Assembly (NCBI RefSeq): GCF_030265065.1
Contig: NC_080410.1
Span: 20,070,898-20,134,897 of the forward strand
DNA: 64,000 bases
From: Corythoichthys intestinalis
Taxonomy: Eukaryota; Chordata; Actinopteri; Syngnathiformes; Syngnathidae
Direction of reading: 5' to 3'
This document shows, piece by piece, positions 1-10,647 of the stretch. Under the pieces are notes generated by a model, which was not told the DNA's origin, made no database searches, and worked only from the letters and a program-made list of their open reading frames with translations. The translations under genes were made by a program, and so were the position numbers. Position 1 is the stretch's first letter. Each line of letters starts with the position of its first letter.

Positions 1-511
1 ATCCAAAACAACAGCCGGTGACTGTAGCACCTGACATCCTGGCTTTGAAGAACCAGCTGACAGAAAAGGACCGAAAAATCCATCACCTTGAGGTATGACA
101 ATATTATTTAACTCGTACCTTGCTTCATTTCACTGATCAACCTCATGCTAACAACGTATTTTGTCCCACACGTCGCTAATGTGTTCCTGTGCTAAGCGTG
201 ATTATGAAAAGAGCCGCTCAAGACACGACCAGGAGGAGAAACTCATCATTAGCGCTTGGTACAAAATGGTAAGAACCCCTCTCGATTTTCTTGAAGTTTG
301 ATTATCATTGGCTGCTATTGACGGCGATAGGCGTCTAATACATTTCCTGTGAATTTAAATGAGTTTACCACTGTGGTTTCAGGGGATGGCTTTGCATCAG
401 AGAGTGGCAGGCGAGAGGCTGAGCTTGCCCAACCAGTCCATGTCCTTCCTGGCTCAGCAGAGGCTGGCCACCAACGCTAAGCGAGGCCTTGCTCGAACCC
501 ACCCGAGATAA
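1..511 (+). CDS. hook2: Hook2-like microtubule/dynein adaptor, C-terminal exons (partial)
   Basis: Hook proteins are coiled-coil adaptors that join cargo to dynein; their C-terminal part binds cargo. Only the last three coding exons are present: 3-92 (frame opens at base 3, runs off the left edge), 197-268 and 383-511 with stop TAA. Each junction is GT/AG and in phase 0. The first exon reads as coiled coil (LKNQLTEKDRKIHHLE). The second ends EEKLIISAWYKM and the third starts GMALHQRVAGERL and contains QSMSFLAQQRLATNAKRG, the conserved Hook C-terminal signature; the SFLAQQRLATNA wording is closest to Hook2 as I recall it. Its neighbour trir is also a HOOK2 neighbour in human 19p13, which supports Hook2 over Hook1 or Hook3. 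Donor after 92 is GTATGA, after 268 GTAAGA. A long 3'UTR follows. Confidence 0.87.
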
Positions 512-1990
512 CTGTTCTGTCTCCGTGCCTTTGACTGCTTTACTGCACATGCCCCCTGGTGGCGTTACACGGTACCGCATAGCCATAATTTGAATGGGGC
601 GGCTTACCTGTGTTTGGAAGAGCAACAACAAAAAAATCCTGTCTCACCTTTTAAGGTGAAATGTAGTCTTTTGGAGAACTGTATAGTGTTTTTAATTTTT
701 TTTTTTTAAATTTCTTTTTAGCCACTTTCACTAGAGTTAGCGTTGCTAGAATTCTAGTGTAGTCATACAGTCTTCCGATGACTTATTGAACAGAGGAAGA
801 ATAGGAATGTGGCGTTGCAGCACAGCCGTGAATAAGGTTGATGTTAGCCACGCTGAAATACCTCAAGTAACTCTTTCAGTGCCATTAACGGTGACAGATG
901 TCCAGTTATATTTGAAATGAATTTTTCGCTAGTAGACGTTCAACCCATTTGAAATGGGAGGGTAGGAACATTCGTTCTTGCGCTGCCACCCTACGGCTTC
1001 AAATGGATTGGACGTCTAGCGCTGTCAATGGCATGCAATGAGTTAATACACTGTAATAAGTACCACTACTTGAACTACACTTGGTTGGCTGTTTATTTTT
1101 TTTTCTTTTTCATGTGAATGGGCTCAATCTGCACAATAGGATATGTCCTATCTTTAAACTTGTTTTCACTTGAATAGTCCTGAAACAAAGTTCACATGAT
1201 CAGCCAAAGCACTTTCCCATAGTGGCCTTTAAAATGTCACCAAATCCTTCCTTGTGTGGTTCAAAATGAAGTATGTTCATAGACTTGGTATGGTATATTT
1301 TCGGTGTACTAATCATTTGGACTCCCTATCTTGTCATATTTTCTGTAGATGTTGGTAGAAAAGCATGTCACACTGTGTGTTTGTTTAGATTTATTAGCTT
1401 ATTTGCATGTCCTAATTCTCATGAGTTTTATTTCATGAGACTTTTTTTTTTCCCCCCTCCTCATTTTTTGAAGCAGGGTAAGAATGGTCGTGGGTCAAAC
1501 CTTAAATGCACTCACCACTTTAGACACTACAGAAATGTGAATGTAGGCAACTGAATGCCTCCAAATACATAATGTGATGGACGTTGCAACACTAAAACTA
1601 TTTTAAAATTGAATTTTACTACTATACTTAAAGCAGACTGTTCTCAAGTTTGCACTACAAGATAACTACTGCTTATTTTCTACAGATGAGTTACCGTAAT
1701 TCGACCATATCATAATATTCAATGTTAAAGCTGCTGCTTCGTGTCTTGTCCTTCATCTTGTTAACATATGCTGTTGTCTTTACAGACCAAAATTTACGTG
1801 CACATTTTTTTTGTGGTTTATCATTGGTGTGGTGTGTTTGATGTTTTCACATTTTCTCATATTTGTTAGAAAATTGGTCGAGACGATCGCATACTGTACT
1901 TGATGCTTGATACTTGAGGGTCTGACACGTCAAACATTTAGTAGTCTTTTCCAGTTTTGCACTACAAATAAATGGGAGTTTAAGATAAAA
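512..1990 (+). other. hook2: Probable hook2 3'UTR
   Basis: There is no further coding signal after the hook2 stop. The stretch is AT-rich and holds one palindromic TTAA-type repeat (about 873-1047). AATAAA at 1967-1972 is a plausible polyadenylation signal, giving a UTR of about 1.47 kb. The extent is inferred from that signal alone. Confidence 0.45.
873..1047. repeat. Palindromic TTAA-type MITE (copy 1)
   Basis: Two inverted arms read toward each other. The right arm contains CAAATGGATTGGACGTCTAG and ends GCAATGAGTTAA; the left arm opens AACTCTTTCAGTGCCATTAACG. It belongs to a family seen at least ten times in the window. It lies inside the probable hook2 3'UTR. Confidence 0.7.
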
Positions 1991-2104
1991 ATGGTTGCTG
2001 GTGATTTGTATTTCATTACAGTGGTTTCATCCAGGATGTTAGAGAAACTCATTTAATTTAGTGATAGAATTGGTTGTTTAAAAAAAAAAAAATCAACATG
2101 CAAA

Positions 2105-2185
2105 GGTGATGATTCAATTCAATTTTATTTGTATAGCCCTGGATCACAACGTTGTCTCAAAGGGCTTTGCAGAGGCAATATGAGG
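2105..2185. repeat. Interspersed repeat tail (TTTTATTTGTATAGCCC type)
   Basis: AATTCAATTTTATTTGTATAGCCC followed by a GGGCTTTGCAGAGG motif is a repeat tail very common in percomorph genomes. A worn relative lies near 19840-19900. I cannot assign it to a superfamily from this piece. Confidence 0.45.
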
Positions 2186-2329
2186 GTAATGTCATTTAGT
2201 ATTAATGCTGCTTAGTACTCTAACAAAGGAAGTGGTCTAATTGCTAAATGAAAACACTAGTGTGAAAGTGATATATACAGTATACAATTCAAACAAACCA
2301 AACGCCAGGGATTTCAGTTGCTTTCAATT

Positions 2330-2960
2330 ACCGTAATTTTTCTGCTACTTTTCCCCCTCATTTCCAATCCTGCGGCTTATTTGTTGATTTATTTGGGTTA
2401 ATGGGTAACATTTTATTTTGACACAAGACTGTCATAAGACCGTGGAAATTATGACGTGACACTATCATGGAATGCTTACGACAGATGTGATTACGTGCCA
2501 TCGGGCAAATTATGTTACTAACTCCATTTATGTCCAGCTCAGATCTTTGACATCCATACAAAAGGAGATAATTTGCCAAATGACACTACATGACATCTGT
2601 TATAAGCATACATTAATGCTCATGACAATGTCATGTCATAATTATGATTGTCTTATGACACGTCTTACAGCACCACTGTCAAAGTGTTGCCAAATACCCT
2701 AACTAGCAATTAATGAAACAACTCAAACAGTAACTGAAGAAATACTTAGCACATAACATGAATTCTGATTATTTACATCTGTAGCGCTGCAATGCATGCT
2801 AGGAGGCATACTGGACAACAGTTTTGACAGCATGTGGAAGCAGTGGTTGACTCTCCCCCAAGGGAGCATTGATGGCCAAATGAAGCTTTGAACCAATTGG
2901 CGGCAAAGCTTCATGGTGGCTCATTTGGTCTTATGAAAGTCTTATGATTCCACGGTTAAA
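2330..2960. repeat. MITE with GTCATAAGAC palindromic subterminal blocks
   Basis: The left part (GCGGCTTATTTGTTGATTT, then GTAACATTTTATTTTGAC and CTGTCATAAGACCGT) recurs inverted at 22040-22400. Many short GACATCTGTCATAAGC-type palindromes fill the body. It ends near CTTATGATTCCACGGTTAAAT. Boundaries are approximate. Confidence 0.5.
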
Positions 2961-3342
2961 TCAAGTGTTACCAGTTTTTCACTAAATTTGATATCATTTG
3001 AGATGTAAACATGACAAACTGCACGGTCAAGTTTAATGCAACCAAGCAGGTCTAATGTTGAACAATATAAGATACATTCCTCCAAATCTGAATGAAAAAA
3101 ATCTAAGATCTGTGCTATGGGCCAGTCTTGGTTTAGTGGTCTGATGATGCTGCAGGCACAAAGATGAAAACATACATTTTGGCCTGCTTAAAAAAAACAT
3201 GCTGTCTAAATGAGAAGAAATTTTAATGGAAATTCATTTCGGTTTTAGCTTGCTCCCTTAGATATAAGGGTTTGGTTAATGCACGTGTGAAACACGTGTG
3301 GTTCGGTACCTGTAGCAAGGTCAAGAACCATAGACCTGGAGG

Positions 3343-3495
3343 ATGAAGGAATTGATACCATTAACTCCCCCATGTTCACCTGACCTAAACCTAATAGAAC
3401 ACCTCTGGGACATTGTTTCTGCCTGTCAGGACACCATCCGCCATCTCATTAGGAGCATGCCCCGATGTTGTCAGACATGCGTACAAGCACATGGG
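3343..3495 (+). pseudogene. Tc1-like transposase C-terminal fragment
   Basis: The translation has SPDLNLIEHLWDIV and LIRSMPRCCQTCVQAHGDH. These match the Tc1/IS630-type DDE transposase block around the last catalytic residue and the tail. No N-terminal part or terminal repeats are recognisable nearby, so this is a decayed scrap between hook2 and trir. Confidence 0.6.
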
Positions 3496-4139
3496 GACCA
3501 CACAAATTACGAAGAATCTTTGAGTTGTTACAATGGCATTTTGGTAACATGGATCAATCTGCTGCTGTCTTTGACCACCCCATCCCCTCCTCAATAGGGT
3601 GATTATTTTAATTGCTATTATGTGGCAATTTTGTAGCTAACACATCACCTACTCGTTATCAGGAAAGATATTCAAGATCATTTTCTCAACCGTTCACTTG
3701 TCATAAACCTAAAAAATGCAGTAAGTTGACCGCATACTCAAAAATAATTCATCCACCCTAAATCATAGATACGTTAATACAATTTTTTATAAACTGAAAT
3801 GTTTGTAAATCCTTTAAATTCTGAGAGATGAGAGTATTTTGGTGGAGAAAACCGCGGACTTTATAACAGAGTTCCCCGACGCAAAATGGCTGCTCCAGAC
3901 TCGCCTCGCGTGCATATGGTGTCGGCGAAGACGGATGGCAAAGACGAAAAATTCTGAATCCTCCCTCCAAAGTGGAAGAATCCGATTGCGGGGGGTTGAG
4001 GGGGGCTTACTCGGCATGCATATCAAAGGCTCGTGCTGCGCGAGACCGCGTCGTTAACGTCAGCACTCGTGCACGTCACATTGGGCGTGCGCAGCGGTGC
4101 TACTAAACATTAAAAACAGCAAAAATGGTGGAATGTCGG

Positions 4140-4480
4140 CTTTAACTTACTGTTTTAATAATATTTTTAAATCAAATATGTTGAACGTTTCAATTGTTGT
4201 GCCTTTTTGAACGAAAGAAAAATGACATTGCTTCGAGTGGGCGGGCAGGCATATGTTTTTTCCGGGCTGAGGGAGTTTGGTGGGGTCAAAGTGCATCATT
4301 CTCTGTCGCCCAGTAAATCTGCACTGCCCCCTAGGGCCTGGCATGAATACTACATCGTTTTCATGCGGAATCGCGACATTGTTCAAATGGAGACGCAAAT
4401 GCAAATGCAAATTTGACATTTTTCGTATTCTCGGAGAATCACCATGTAAACGGCCCCTATATGTAATATCTATGGTCGGG
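4140..4480. repeat. Interspersed repeat ending GGCCGTTTACATGG
   Basis: Read on the minus strand it starts GGCCGTTTACATGGTGATTC and includes a CATGAAAACGATGTAGTA block and GGCAGTGCAGATTTAC. I associate this pattern with common teleost non-autonomous DNA elements. It lies just upstream of the trir promoter region. Termini are not defined. Confidence 0.4.
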
Positions 4481-4941
4481 GCCACACCCACGAAGTGACG
4501 TCACAGGGGAACTTAAACATGGCAGACAACGAGCGATGGGCTTACTGAAAAGCTAGCCCAAAACATTGCCCAACTCCACCAGTTCGACGATCTTGGACGA
4601 GGTTATTTAACTCTTACAGTGAGTAACGTCCAATTTTGTCCTCTACTGATGCCGTCAGTGGAAGTAGTTGTCAGTTAATACGAGATCATCGTGAGCTTAA
4701 CGACGTTAGCAACATTAGCATGCAAACCAAGTGCCGCTTTTGTATTTATCTGTAAATATCCGTGATGCGACTGACATTACGGACTGCATTTAACTTACTT
4801 TTTTGATAGAATACGTTGTTTTCTTTTTTAAGATTACGGGGTTGTGAAGACGAGTCGATCTTAAGGTGCACAGCCAAGCCACAGAAAGCGGAGGAGCCCG
4901 ACGTCTAACCGGAGGAGGAAACTCCTAAACATTGAGTAAAC

Positions 4942-7297
4942 ATGGAACAAAGGCGCAGACACGGAAAGTCTCACCCCGCCGACGGCGGGGGCAGCGGTAG
5001 TAGTAGCAGTGGCAGCGGCGGGGACTCGGACGGCGGCGGCCCCGAGTCCCCGTCGGGAAGCCAACAAGGCCCGTCGTCGTCGGGCAACGCATTCGCCAAC
5101 GACGGCAGCTTCATGGAGATGTTCAAGAAGAAGATGGAAGCGGAGATGAGGAAAAAGGCGGAGGGGACAGATGCTGAGGAAGGACATAAGAAGCCCCCTC
5201 CAGTCACCAGCTTTGTAAGGGAATTGGCAGATAGTACAAACAAAACTGGCAGCATTGACCTGTTGCGTTTTGGTAGCAAACTAAAAAAATTGTGTAAATT
5301 TCACCCAAAATCACAATACTTATTAGTAGCGTATACATACAGCACGTTAGGCATGTGCCGGTATGATATTCTGACGGTATGATAACCTTAAGCCAAAATG
5401 TCACGGTTTCACGGTATAGAGCCTACCCACGTACCACGTGCTCGCTGTATGGTTCCGCCCACTTGTCCGTCAAAACATAGTGTTAACCTGTTACGGCAGG
5501 GGTCCCCAAACTTTTTCCTGTGAGGGCCACATGACTTTCCCTTCTCTGATGAGGGGCCGGGTCAGTTTTTAACAGAAACAGTGTGACGAGTGCAGCAGTG
5601 CCTAAATGTAAAAATGTATTGTTTTTCAGAAAGCCACAATTAAATTACCCTTTCTGGATTCTTCACGCAACAAAATAAAATAAAAATAATAACATAATAT
5701 AATATGATATAATATCATATAATAATGAATAATAATAACACTATTAATTCAAGAGATAATAACCAAATAACCCTGTTTGGGTTCTTCACAGAAAAAAAGC
5801 CAGGAAATAGATAACACTATTTGGGGGGGGTTCAGGAGGCCGGACCAAATGTGGAGGCGGGCCGGATACGGCCCGCGGGCCGTAGTTTGGGGACCACTGT
5901 GTTACGGCTACGTACATTTCTCCTATTTACGGCGTGTTTTTCTGCTCCTTAACATTAATAATCAAAATGGTGAAGGCGTGTGTGGCTGTTGGTTGCACTA
6001 ACAGAGAAGATGGAAGGAGAGACTTGAAGTTTTACCGTATTCCGAGGGATCCAAAGAGGAGAGCGAAATGGACGGCTGCAATTCGACGTGAAAACTGGAC
6101 ACCAAAAAATCACCACAGACTATGTAGTAGTCATTTTATATCCGGTAAGATGCATTTAATATATATTTAGAGGGTTTTGGCCTGACAACCACAATTAAGA
6201 TCATTGCTAGGCTAATCGCCGACAACATACAACGTAGTACGACATAGTTTCAAATTCAAGATGTTTGTGACTTCCCTTTCTTCCACCATCGTTATTTTTT
6301 GAATAATATTTAGCTGGTACCAAGTGAAAGAAACTGGCCTCGTCTACGGGGCTGACAAATAACCACAATTAAGATCATTGCGAGGCTAATCGCCGACAAC
6401 ATACGACGTAGTACGACATAGTTTCAAATTCAAGATGTTTGTGACTTCCCTTTCTTCCACCATCGTTATTTTTTGAATAATATTTAGCTGGTACCAAGTG
6501 AAAGAAACTGGCCTCGTCTACGGGGCTGACAAATAACCACAATTAAGATCATTGCTAGGCTAATCGCCGACAACATACACGTATGTATGTAGTGAGAGTG
6601 CTATCGCTAAACCATATAAACATTAAAAGCCTTAGCTCCATTGACAAACGACATGAAATACATTAGACTTGACAGTGGATGTTAACAATAACAAAAGATT
6701 TTGAATTGAAAATTTCGTAACTCACCTTTCCAAGCACAAGATAGATTCCTGCCGAATTTTCGTGGACGAGGACCTGTTTCACCCAACCAGCAACGAAGTA
6801 TTTATAAGCCTCCAAGCTCTTGAAGTTTTTCATATTTTCGTGAGAATAGGCTGATTTAGTGTGGACAAGATAATTGTAAATATCTGCGTAGCAGATGTCA
6901 GGCAGACAGGGCGAAGACAGTGGGTCGAAAAACATCGATTTGGGCATCAAATATGGATCTGGCGACTGTATAGAACGAAGCTTTTCCTCATAACGCCTTT
7001 TATGCAACAGATCCAGTGAGTTTGCGGCATCAGAAAGCACCGGGTCTTCCATGAAATGCATTTTAAATTCCGCCATCAATTGAAAACAATGCAAATACAG
7101 AGTCAAAATGACGGACAAGTGGACGGAACCATACAGCGAGCACGTGGTACGTGGGTAGGCTCTATTGCAATTACAGCTCTAAAATGTGTTACATTGAGAC
7201 ATCCGAGTTTAAAAAAAAAAAAACATTTGAACATGATAATAGTTTTCAAAAAATATCAGCAAACTGGAACATAAGTATAATGTTAACTTAAAAAAAG

Positions 7298-7346
<49 letters not shown>

Positions 7347-9251
7347 ATTCTAAATAAAATCAAAATAAATGCAGTCCTTAAGGTGAGCCCTAAACTCACA
7401 GCCACAGCTTAACATTATTACCATCAGAACAAAAGTAATTGAATTATTTTCCATAAAAAACACGTGTGTTTGACTCTTAGCATTTTTACATTATACACAC
7501 ACACACTCTTAACACCGTTGCCAGAGAGGAAAAAAAACAAGTTTTACCACTGCTAGACACACTAAACAGGCTGGAGTTAACTCGTAGTTGGTGGGAAACG
7601 TTCATGACAGTGTTTACTAGAGGTGTGCTAAATTTCCGATTCTTAGAATATTCGCGATTCAGCCGTGGAAGGTTCGAGAAAAATTTATAAAAATCCAAAT
7701 TCCGATTATTGAAATACGCCAAGTTTAGCGCAACTAAAACAGTCACCTCGGTCTTCGGGACGCAATGAGGAATGGACCGAGAGTAAACATCATGCTCAAC
7801 TCACCTCTCCACGGCTCTATCTGAACTCATGCCGCTATATAAAAAAACAATAATACCTGACTGCGGCCGATAGCCGCTACAAACTACGCCCACATAATGC
7901 TACGGTAGATATCACATGTGTAAAGAAATAAATGCGAAATGACAGACTCGGCGACATTGTCATATGTATAGAAAACTAGATGCGGAATGACGGACTCGCC
8001 GGCGTTAGTAAACAGCCGCCATCATAAAGCAGTAGACTTCTCTGGAAGGCTGTTGTAGCGAACCTTCCGAGCGAACTTAATTAACTTTTTATCTATAATA
8101 CTCGTAAATCAGCAAAATCTTGACTTGAATCTATCTTTACATGATGAAACAGTTTTAAAACTTTCACATGACGAAAGTAGACTCAAGGGAAATTATGGTA
8201 TAACGGGAGCAATTTTAACAACTTTAATGGTTAGTTGAATAATTTAAAGCTGCTGATACAGAACAGAGACTTGAGTATTTTATTTACTGTTTTGAACTAT
8301 TAACTTGACACTGAAATAGTAGTTTTTCAAGCCTGGGAGAAATTTTGTAACTGATGTACGAAACATTAAAAGCAGCTAAAAGCTTGGGGGGCATCAATAA
8401 TTAGTTTCTAATCGAATCGTAGCCTCTTAATCGTTATGTGCCCCAAGATTCCCACCTCTAGCGTTTACTAACCTTTAATTTTGAACAAATGCAAAATCAT
8501 ATTGGATTTTCTTCGGCAGCCACCCTCCGCAAACATGTTTTACATGTCTGTTGGCCCTCCTCCTCTAAGCCGCGGCCGTCTAACTTTTCTGTAGCCGAAG
8601 TATTCCCATACAAGCGAATTCTTTTTTTGAAATTTTGGAGTTTTACCTCCTCCAGCCATCGTGTAAAGTGATACTGACACTGAGCAACAACCGGGGAGTT
8701 GAGCCGTACAGCTCCATGTATTTTCAGGACATAAAAAATAGCTAATACCTTAGGCATGGTATGACAGAAAATTTTTGCGGTTTTGAAACCTTTACGTTTT
8801 CATACCACGGTATACCTTGAAACCGGTAATCGGCACATGTCTACAGCACGTATTGATAAATGGGTTAAGCAGGGGGGATGTTCCCCGCATATGAGGCTGG
8901 TGATTGGGCAGCAGCCCAAATGTAGACCTGCTCTGGTGTAGTCTCCTTCATTGCCAAGGCAAGGCCTCCTATAACGCTGTCAGTCTTCTATGCCCTAACC
9001 CAGGTGGGGAAGCGCAGAGGCGGTGTGTTCCTTAAGACCGGCATGGTTGCCAAGAAACAAAAACAGGACACAGAGGTAAGGAGCAGCGGTTGTGACGTCG
9101 GTTAGAAATTAGTTTGACACGCTCTTATTCCCTTTCCTCGCAGGCTACGCCTGGCAAGAGCGATGCTTGGTCAAAGTACATGGCTGAGGTGAAAAAGTAT
9201 AAAGCCCACCAGTGTGGAGACGACGATAAAACGAGACCGCTGGTCAAGTAG
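4942..9251 (+). CDS. trir: Telomerase RNA component interacting RNase (TRIR / C19orf43)
   Basis: TRIR is a small nuclear RNA-binding protein reported as an exoribonuclease acting on telomerase RNA. Three coding exons are supported: 4942-5214, 9004-9075 and 9144-9251 (stop TAG). All junctions are GT/AG and phase 0, giving 150 residues against 176 in human as I recall. The first exon is Gly/Ser/Pro-rich and disordered (1-50), then FANDGSFMEMFKKKMEAEMR (about 53-72), the family's conserved helix. Exon 2 gives VGKRRGG and KTGMVAKKQK. Exon 3 gives DAWSKYMAEVKKYKAH then CGDDDKTRPLVK, the near-invariant C-terminus. The start is the first ATG of the open frame in a CpG-rich stretch. Intron 1 (3789 bp) is almost wholly transposon. 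hook2 just upstream repeats the mammalian linkage. Confidence 0.94.
5497..5899. mobile_element. hAT MITE (CAGGGGTCCCCAAACT termini)
   Basis: Termini CAGGGGTCCCCAAACT and AGTTTGGGGACCACTG are inverted, and a perfect 8-bp duplication TGTTACGG lies at 5489-5496 and 5900-5907. It is 403 bp long and has no coding capacity. It ends with the GGCCCGCGGGCC block known from Charlie-like hAT ends. It sits inside the THAP element and is therefore younger than it. Confidence 0.9.
5967..6170 (+). pseudogene. THAP-domain first exon of transposon (copy 1)
   Basis: The frame reads MVKACVAVGC, then [13 protein letters not shown] (about residue 30), RENW and HRLCSSHF. This is the C2CH zinc module of THAP domains: CxxxxC, W, CxxH and the final F/I. 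The coding part ends in a good splice donor (GGTAAGATG near 6145), so the open frame beyond HFISG is intronic read-through. No downstream transposase exon is present in this copy. In-frame codons lie upstream, but this ATG begins the usual MVKxCxxxxC start of THAP domains. Confidence 0.8.
6187..6580. repeat. 174-bp tandem repeat, two full units and a partial third
   Basis: ACCACAATTAAGATCATTG starts at about 6188, 6362 and 6536, a period of 174 bp. The units differ by only a few bases (for example CTAGG/CGAGG). The third unit stops after the CGCCGACAACATAC block. It lies between the two inward first exons; the sister element at 47572-48720 has a single unit. Confidence 0.85.
6663..7076 (-). 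pseudogene. First exon of the second transposon protein (copy 1)
   Basis: From Met at 7076 the frame reads MAEFKMHFMEDPVL, then [38 protein letters not shown] and GIYLVLGK. The last segment resembles the opening of teleost proteins that continue into SWIM-finger and YqaJ-nuclease regions. That link is from memory of the family and the nuclease part is not here. A strong donor (AAG|GTGAGT at about 6726) ends the exon, so the later residues are intronic. It is oriented opposite to the THAP exon. Confidence 0.6.
7298..7346. repeat. (TA)n(TG)n microsatellite
   Basis: About 12 TA units pass directly into about 12 TG units. It lies inside the hAT body in trir intron 1. Confidence 0.95.
7618..8460. 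mobile_element. hAT MITE (TAGAGGTGTGC termini)
   Basis: The left end TAGAGGTGTGCTAAATTTCC and right end GATTCCCACCTCTA are inverted. An 8-bp duplication GTGTTTAC/GCGTTTAC (7 of 8) lies at 7610-7617 and 8461-8468. The element is 843 bp with no protein. Its interior (about 7975-8160, TTAGTAAACAGCCGCCAT onward) is shared with the unrelated-ended element at 35733-37490. Confidence 0.82.
8497..8757 (-). pseudogene. BED zinc-finger N-terminal fragment of hAT transposase
   Basis: The translation contains [15 protein letters not shown] and CKTCLRRVAA. It is near-identical in pattern to the better copy at 42238-42420 ([10 protein letters not shown]). The first metal-binding pair of a BED finger is visible, and the frame stops shortly after. 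It is a remnant belonging to the 5348-8843 element. Confidence 0.55.
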
Positions 9252-9916
9252 AAGCGGATCAACAGAAGAGGCCTCGATCCCCTCTCTTCTGCCCTATTTT
9301 TTCCTCAAATGTTTTCCCTTTTTTATGTATTTTTTTTTTTCTTAATTTGATTTCACTTTGTTCTTATGTTCCTCAACAATCTTTCATACATTTGCTTATT
9401 GAACATTCAGTCATTTTCTGTATGTTAAGGCTTGATAAAAATCTACACTGCCTGTTAATTGTCGTGCTTGTTCTTTTTTTAAATGTACTGAATAGATGTG
9501 TTGAACTCGTGTTGCAAGTAAATAAGGTCAGCCATCTTTTATACAGCTTGTCATTTTGGGTTTGGGCAAAATTGGAGCCTATGCCAGGTAGGATACGTAG
9601 GATGGGTTGCCTGCAAATGTTAAGGCACGTCTCAAGAACCATTTACACCTGAGAAAATTTAACAAAGGAAATGCGTACCCATAGCAAACCCATGCCCTAA
9701 AACTGCTCAACAATATTTAAAGACATAAACCGGTCAGATGCAAATTATAGTTTTGGAAAAAAAAATCACATTTTGGGTCATATGGATATTGTAACCAATA
9801 CATGACCCAAAATGTTATGTCCACATATGTAAATGTCGCCAGGTCTTTATGGGGTTATGTTGTTGCTTTTTTTAAATTAGTAGTTCAATTAATATTTGTT
9901 TTCAGTTGCTTCTGAC
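9252..9916. other. trir 3'UTR and downstream, no gene seen
   Basis: AT-rich sequence with several T runs follows the trir stop. I see no coding exon, RNA gene or clear repeat. The open frames on either strand have no recognisable domain. Confidence 0.5.
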
Positions 9917-10037
9917 TAGAGTTGGCAACTCCCTGAAAAAAATAAGGGACACCTGATTGGTGGAGCCGGCCGGCCGGCCCTACAACTGTCATTTAATTAT
10001 TTCTTTTGTACGTGAAAAGTGATTTATTTATTTATTT

Positions 10038-10193
10038 TAATTAAAATTTTACTCAAAACAATGTTACATATTTGAGTTATAAAAGCACATGGAAAAACTA
10101 TCAGCAATGCATTTCTAATTAAAATTTTACTCAAAACAATGTTACATATTTGAGTTATAAAAGCACATGGAAAAACTATCAGCAATGCATTTT
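10038..10193. repeat. Perfect 78-bp tandem duplication
   Basis: TAATTAAAATTTTACTCAAA begins at 10038 and again at 10116. I see no difference between the two 78-bp units, which implies a recent duplication. Confidence 0.95.
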
Positions 10194-10647
10194 TAATACA
10201 AATATACTACAACCCCTAGCAAAAGGTATAGAATCACCAGTCTCGGACGAGCACCCACTCAGACATTTTATTATGTAGGACAAACTCTGATATCAAAGCT
10301 TGAAAAAATTAGTTCAAAAGAGCAACTCCTTGGCATTCAGAAACACTAAAAACAAGGAATAAAAAACATTGAGGTGGTCAGTAAATATTACTTTTATACA
10401 GCAAGTGCAGGGAACTATAGGATCACTCCATTCTGAAGAAAAAAATATGGAATCACTCCATTTTGAGTAGAAAATACAGACACACCGAGTCAATTTGCCT
10501 TCCTTAATTGGGCCCCTGCCTCTGATTAGATCTGCTCGTTAGTCAGCAGTTAAAACCTTGGAGGGCTGCTGGACAATGTTCCCTCTAAATTTTCATGTGT
10601 CTGAGCAAACATGCAAGCTCCCTGAGCACACTGCGGAGCACAGTGAG

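Larger units (their letters stand above)
5418..7163. mobile_element. THAP-bearing two-gene DNA transposon derivative (ISL2EU-like), copy 1
   Basis: Inverted repeats of about 52 bp (left starts AGAGCCTACCCACGTACCAC; the right is its complement, ending in GGCTCT) are each bordered by AT at 5416-5417 and 7164-7165. The sister hAT copy at 42029-42930 shows the site before insertion. Inside, a THAP exon runs inward from the left and a second first exon runs inward from the right, with no transposase body between. The 2-bp AT site, the THAP domain and a partner protein fit ISL2EU (IS4EU) as I remember that superfamily. A hAT element has landed at 5497-5899 and a 174-bp tandem repeat occupies 6187-6580. 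Confidence 0.72.
5348..8843 (-). mobile_element. hAT element (BED-finger family), copy 1, twice interrupted
   Basis: The termini are TAGGCATGTGCCGGTATG on the left and, inverted, TAGACATGTGCCGATTACC on the right. A perfect 8-bp duplication CAGCACGT flanks it (5340-5347 and 8844-8851). A sister copy lies at 42029-42930. The minus strand near the right end codes a BED-finger N-terminus ([12 protein letters not shown] then CKTCLRR). Two later insertions, at 5418-7163 and 7618-8460, swell it from about 0.9 to 3.5 kb. It fills most of trir intron 1. Confidence 0.85.

Noticed and set aside
4518-4545. Short upstream ATG frame (MADNERWAY then stop) before trir
   Set aside because: Ten codons only. 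It could be an upstream frame in a trir leader, but no transcript evidence or conservation can be judged here.
4861-5279. Minus-strand open frames of 108 and 102 residues over trir exon 1
   Set aside because: They mirror the GC-rich Gly/Ser coding of trir exon 1 and have no splice partners or domain.
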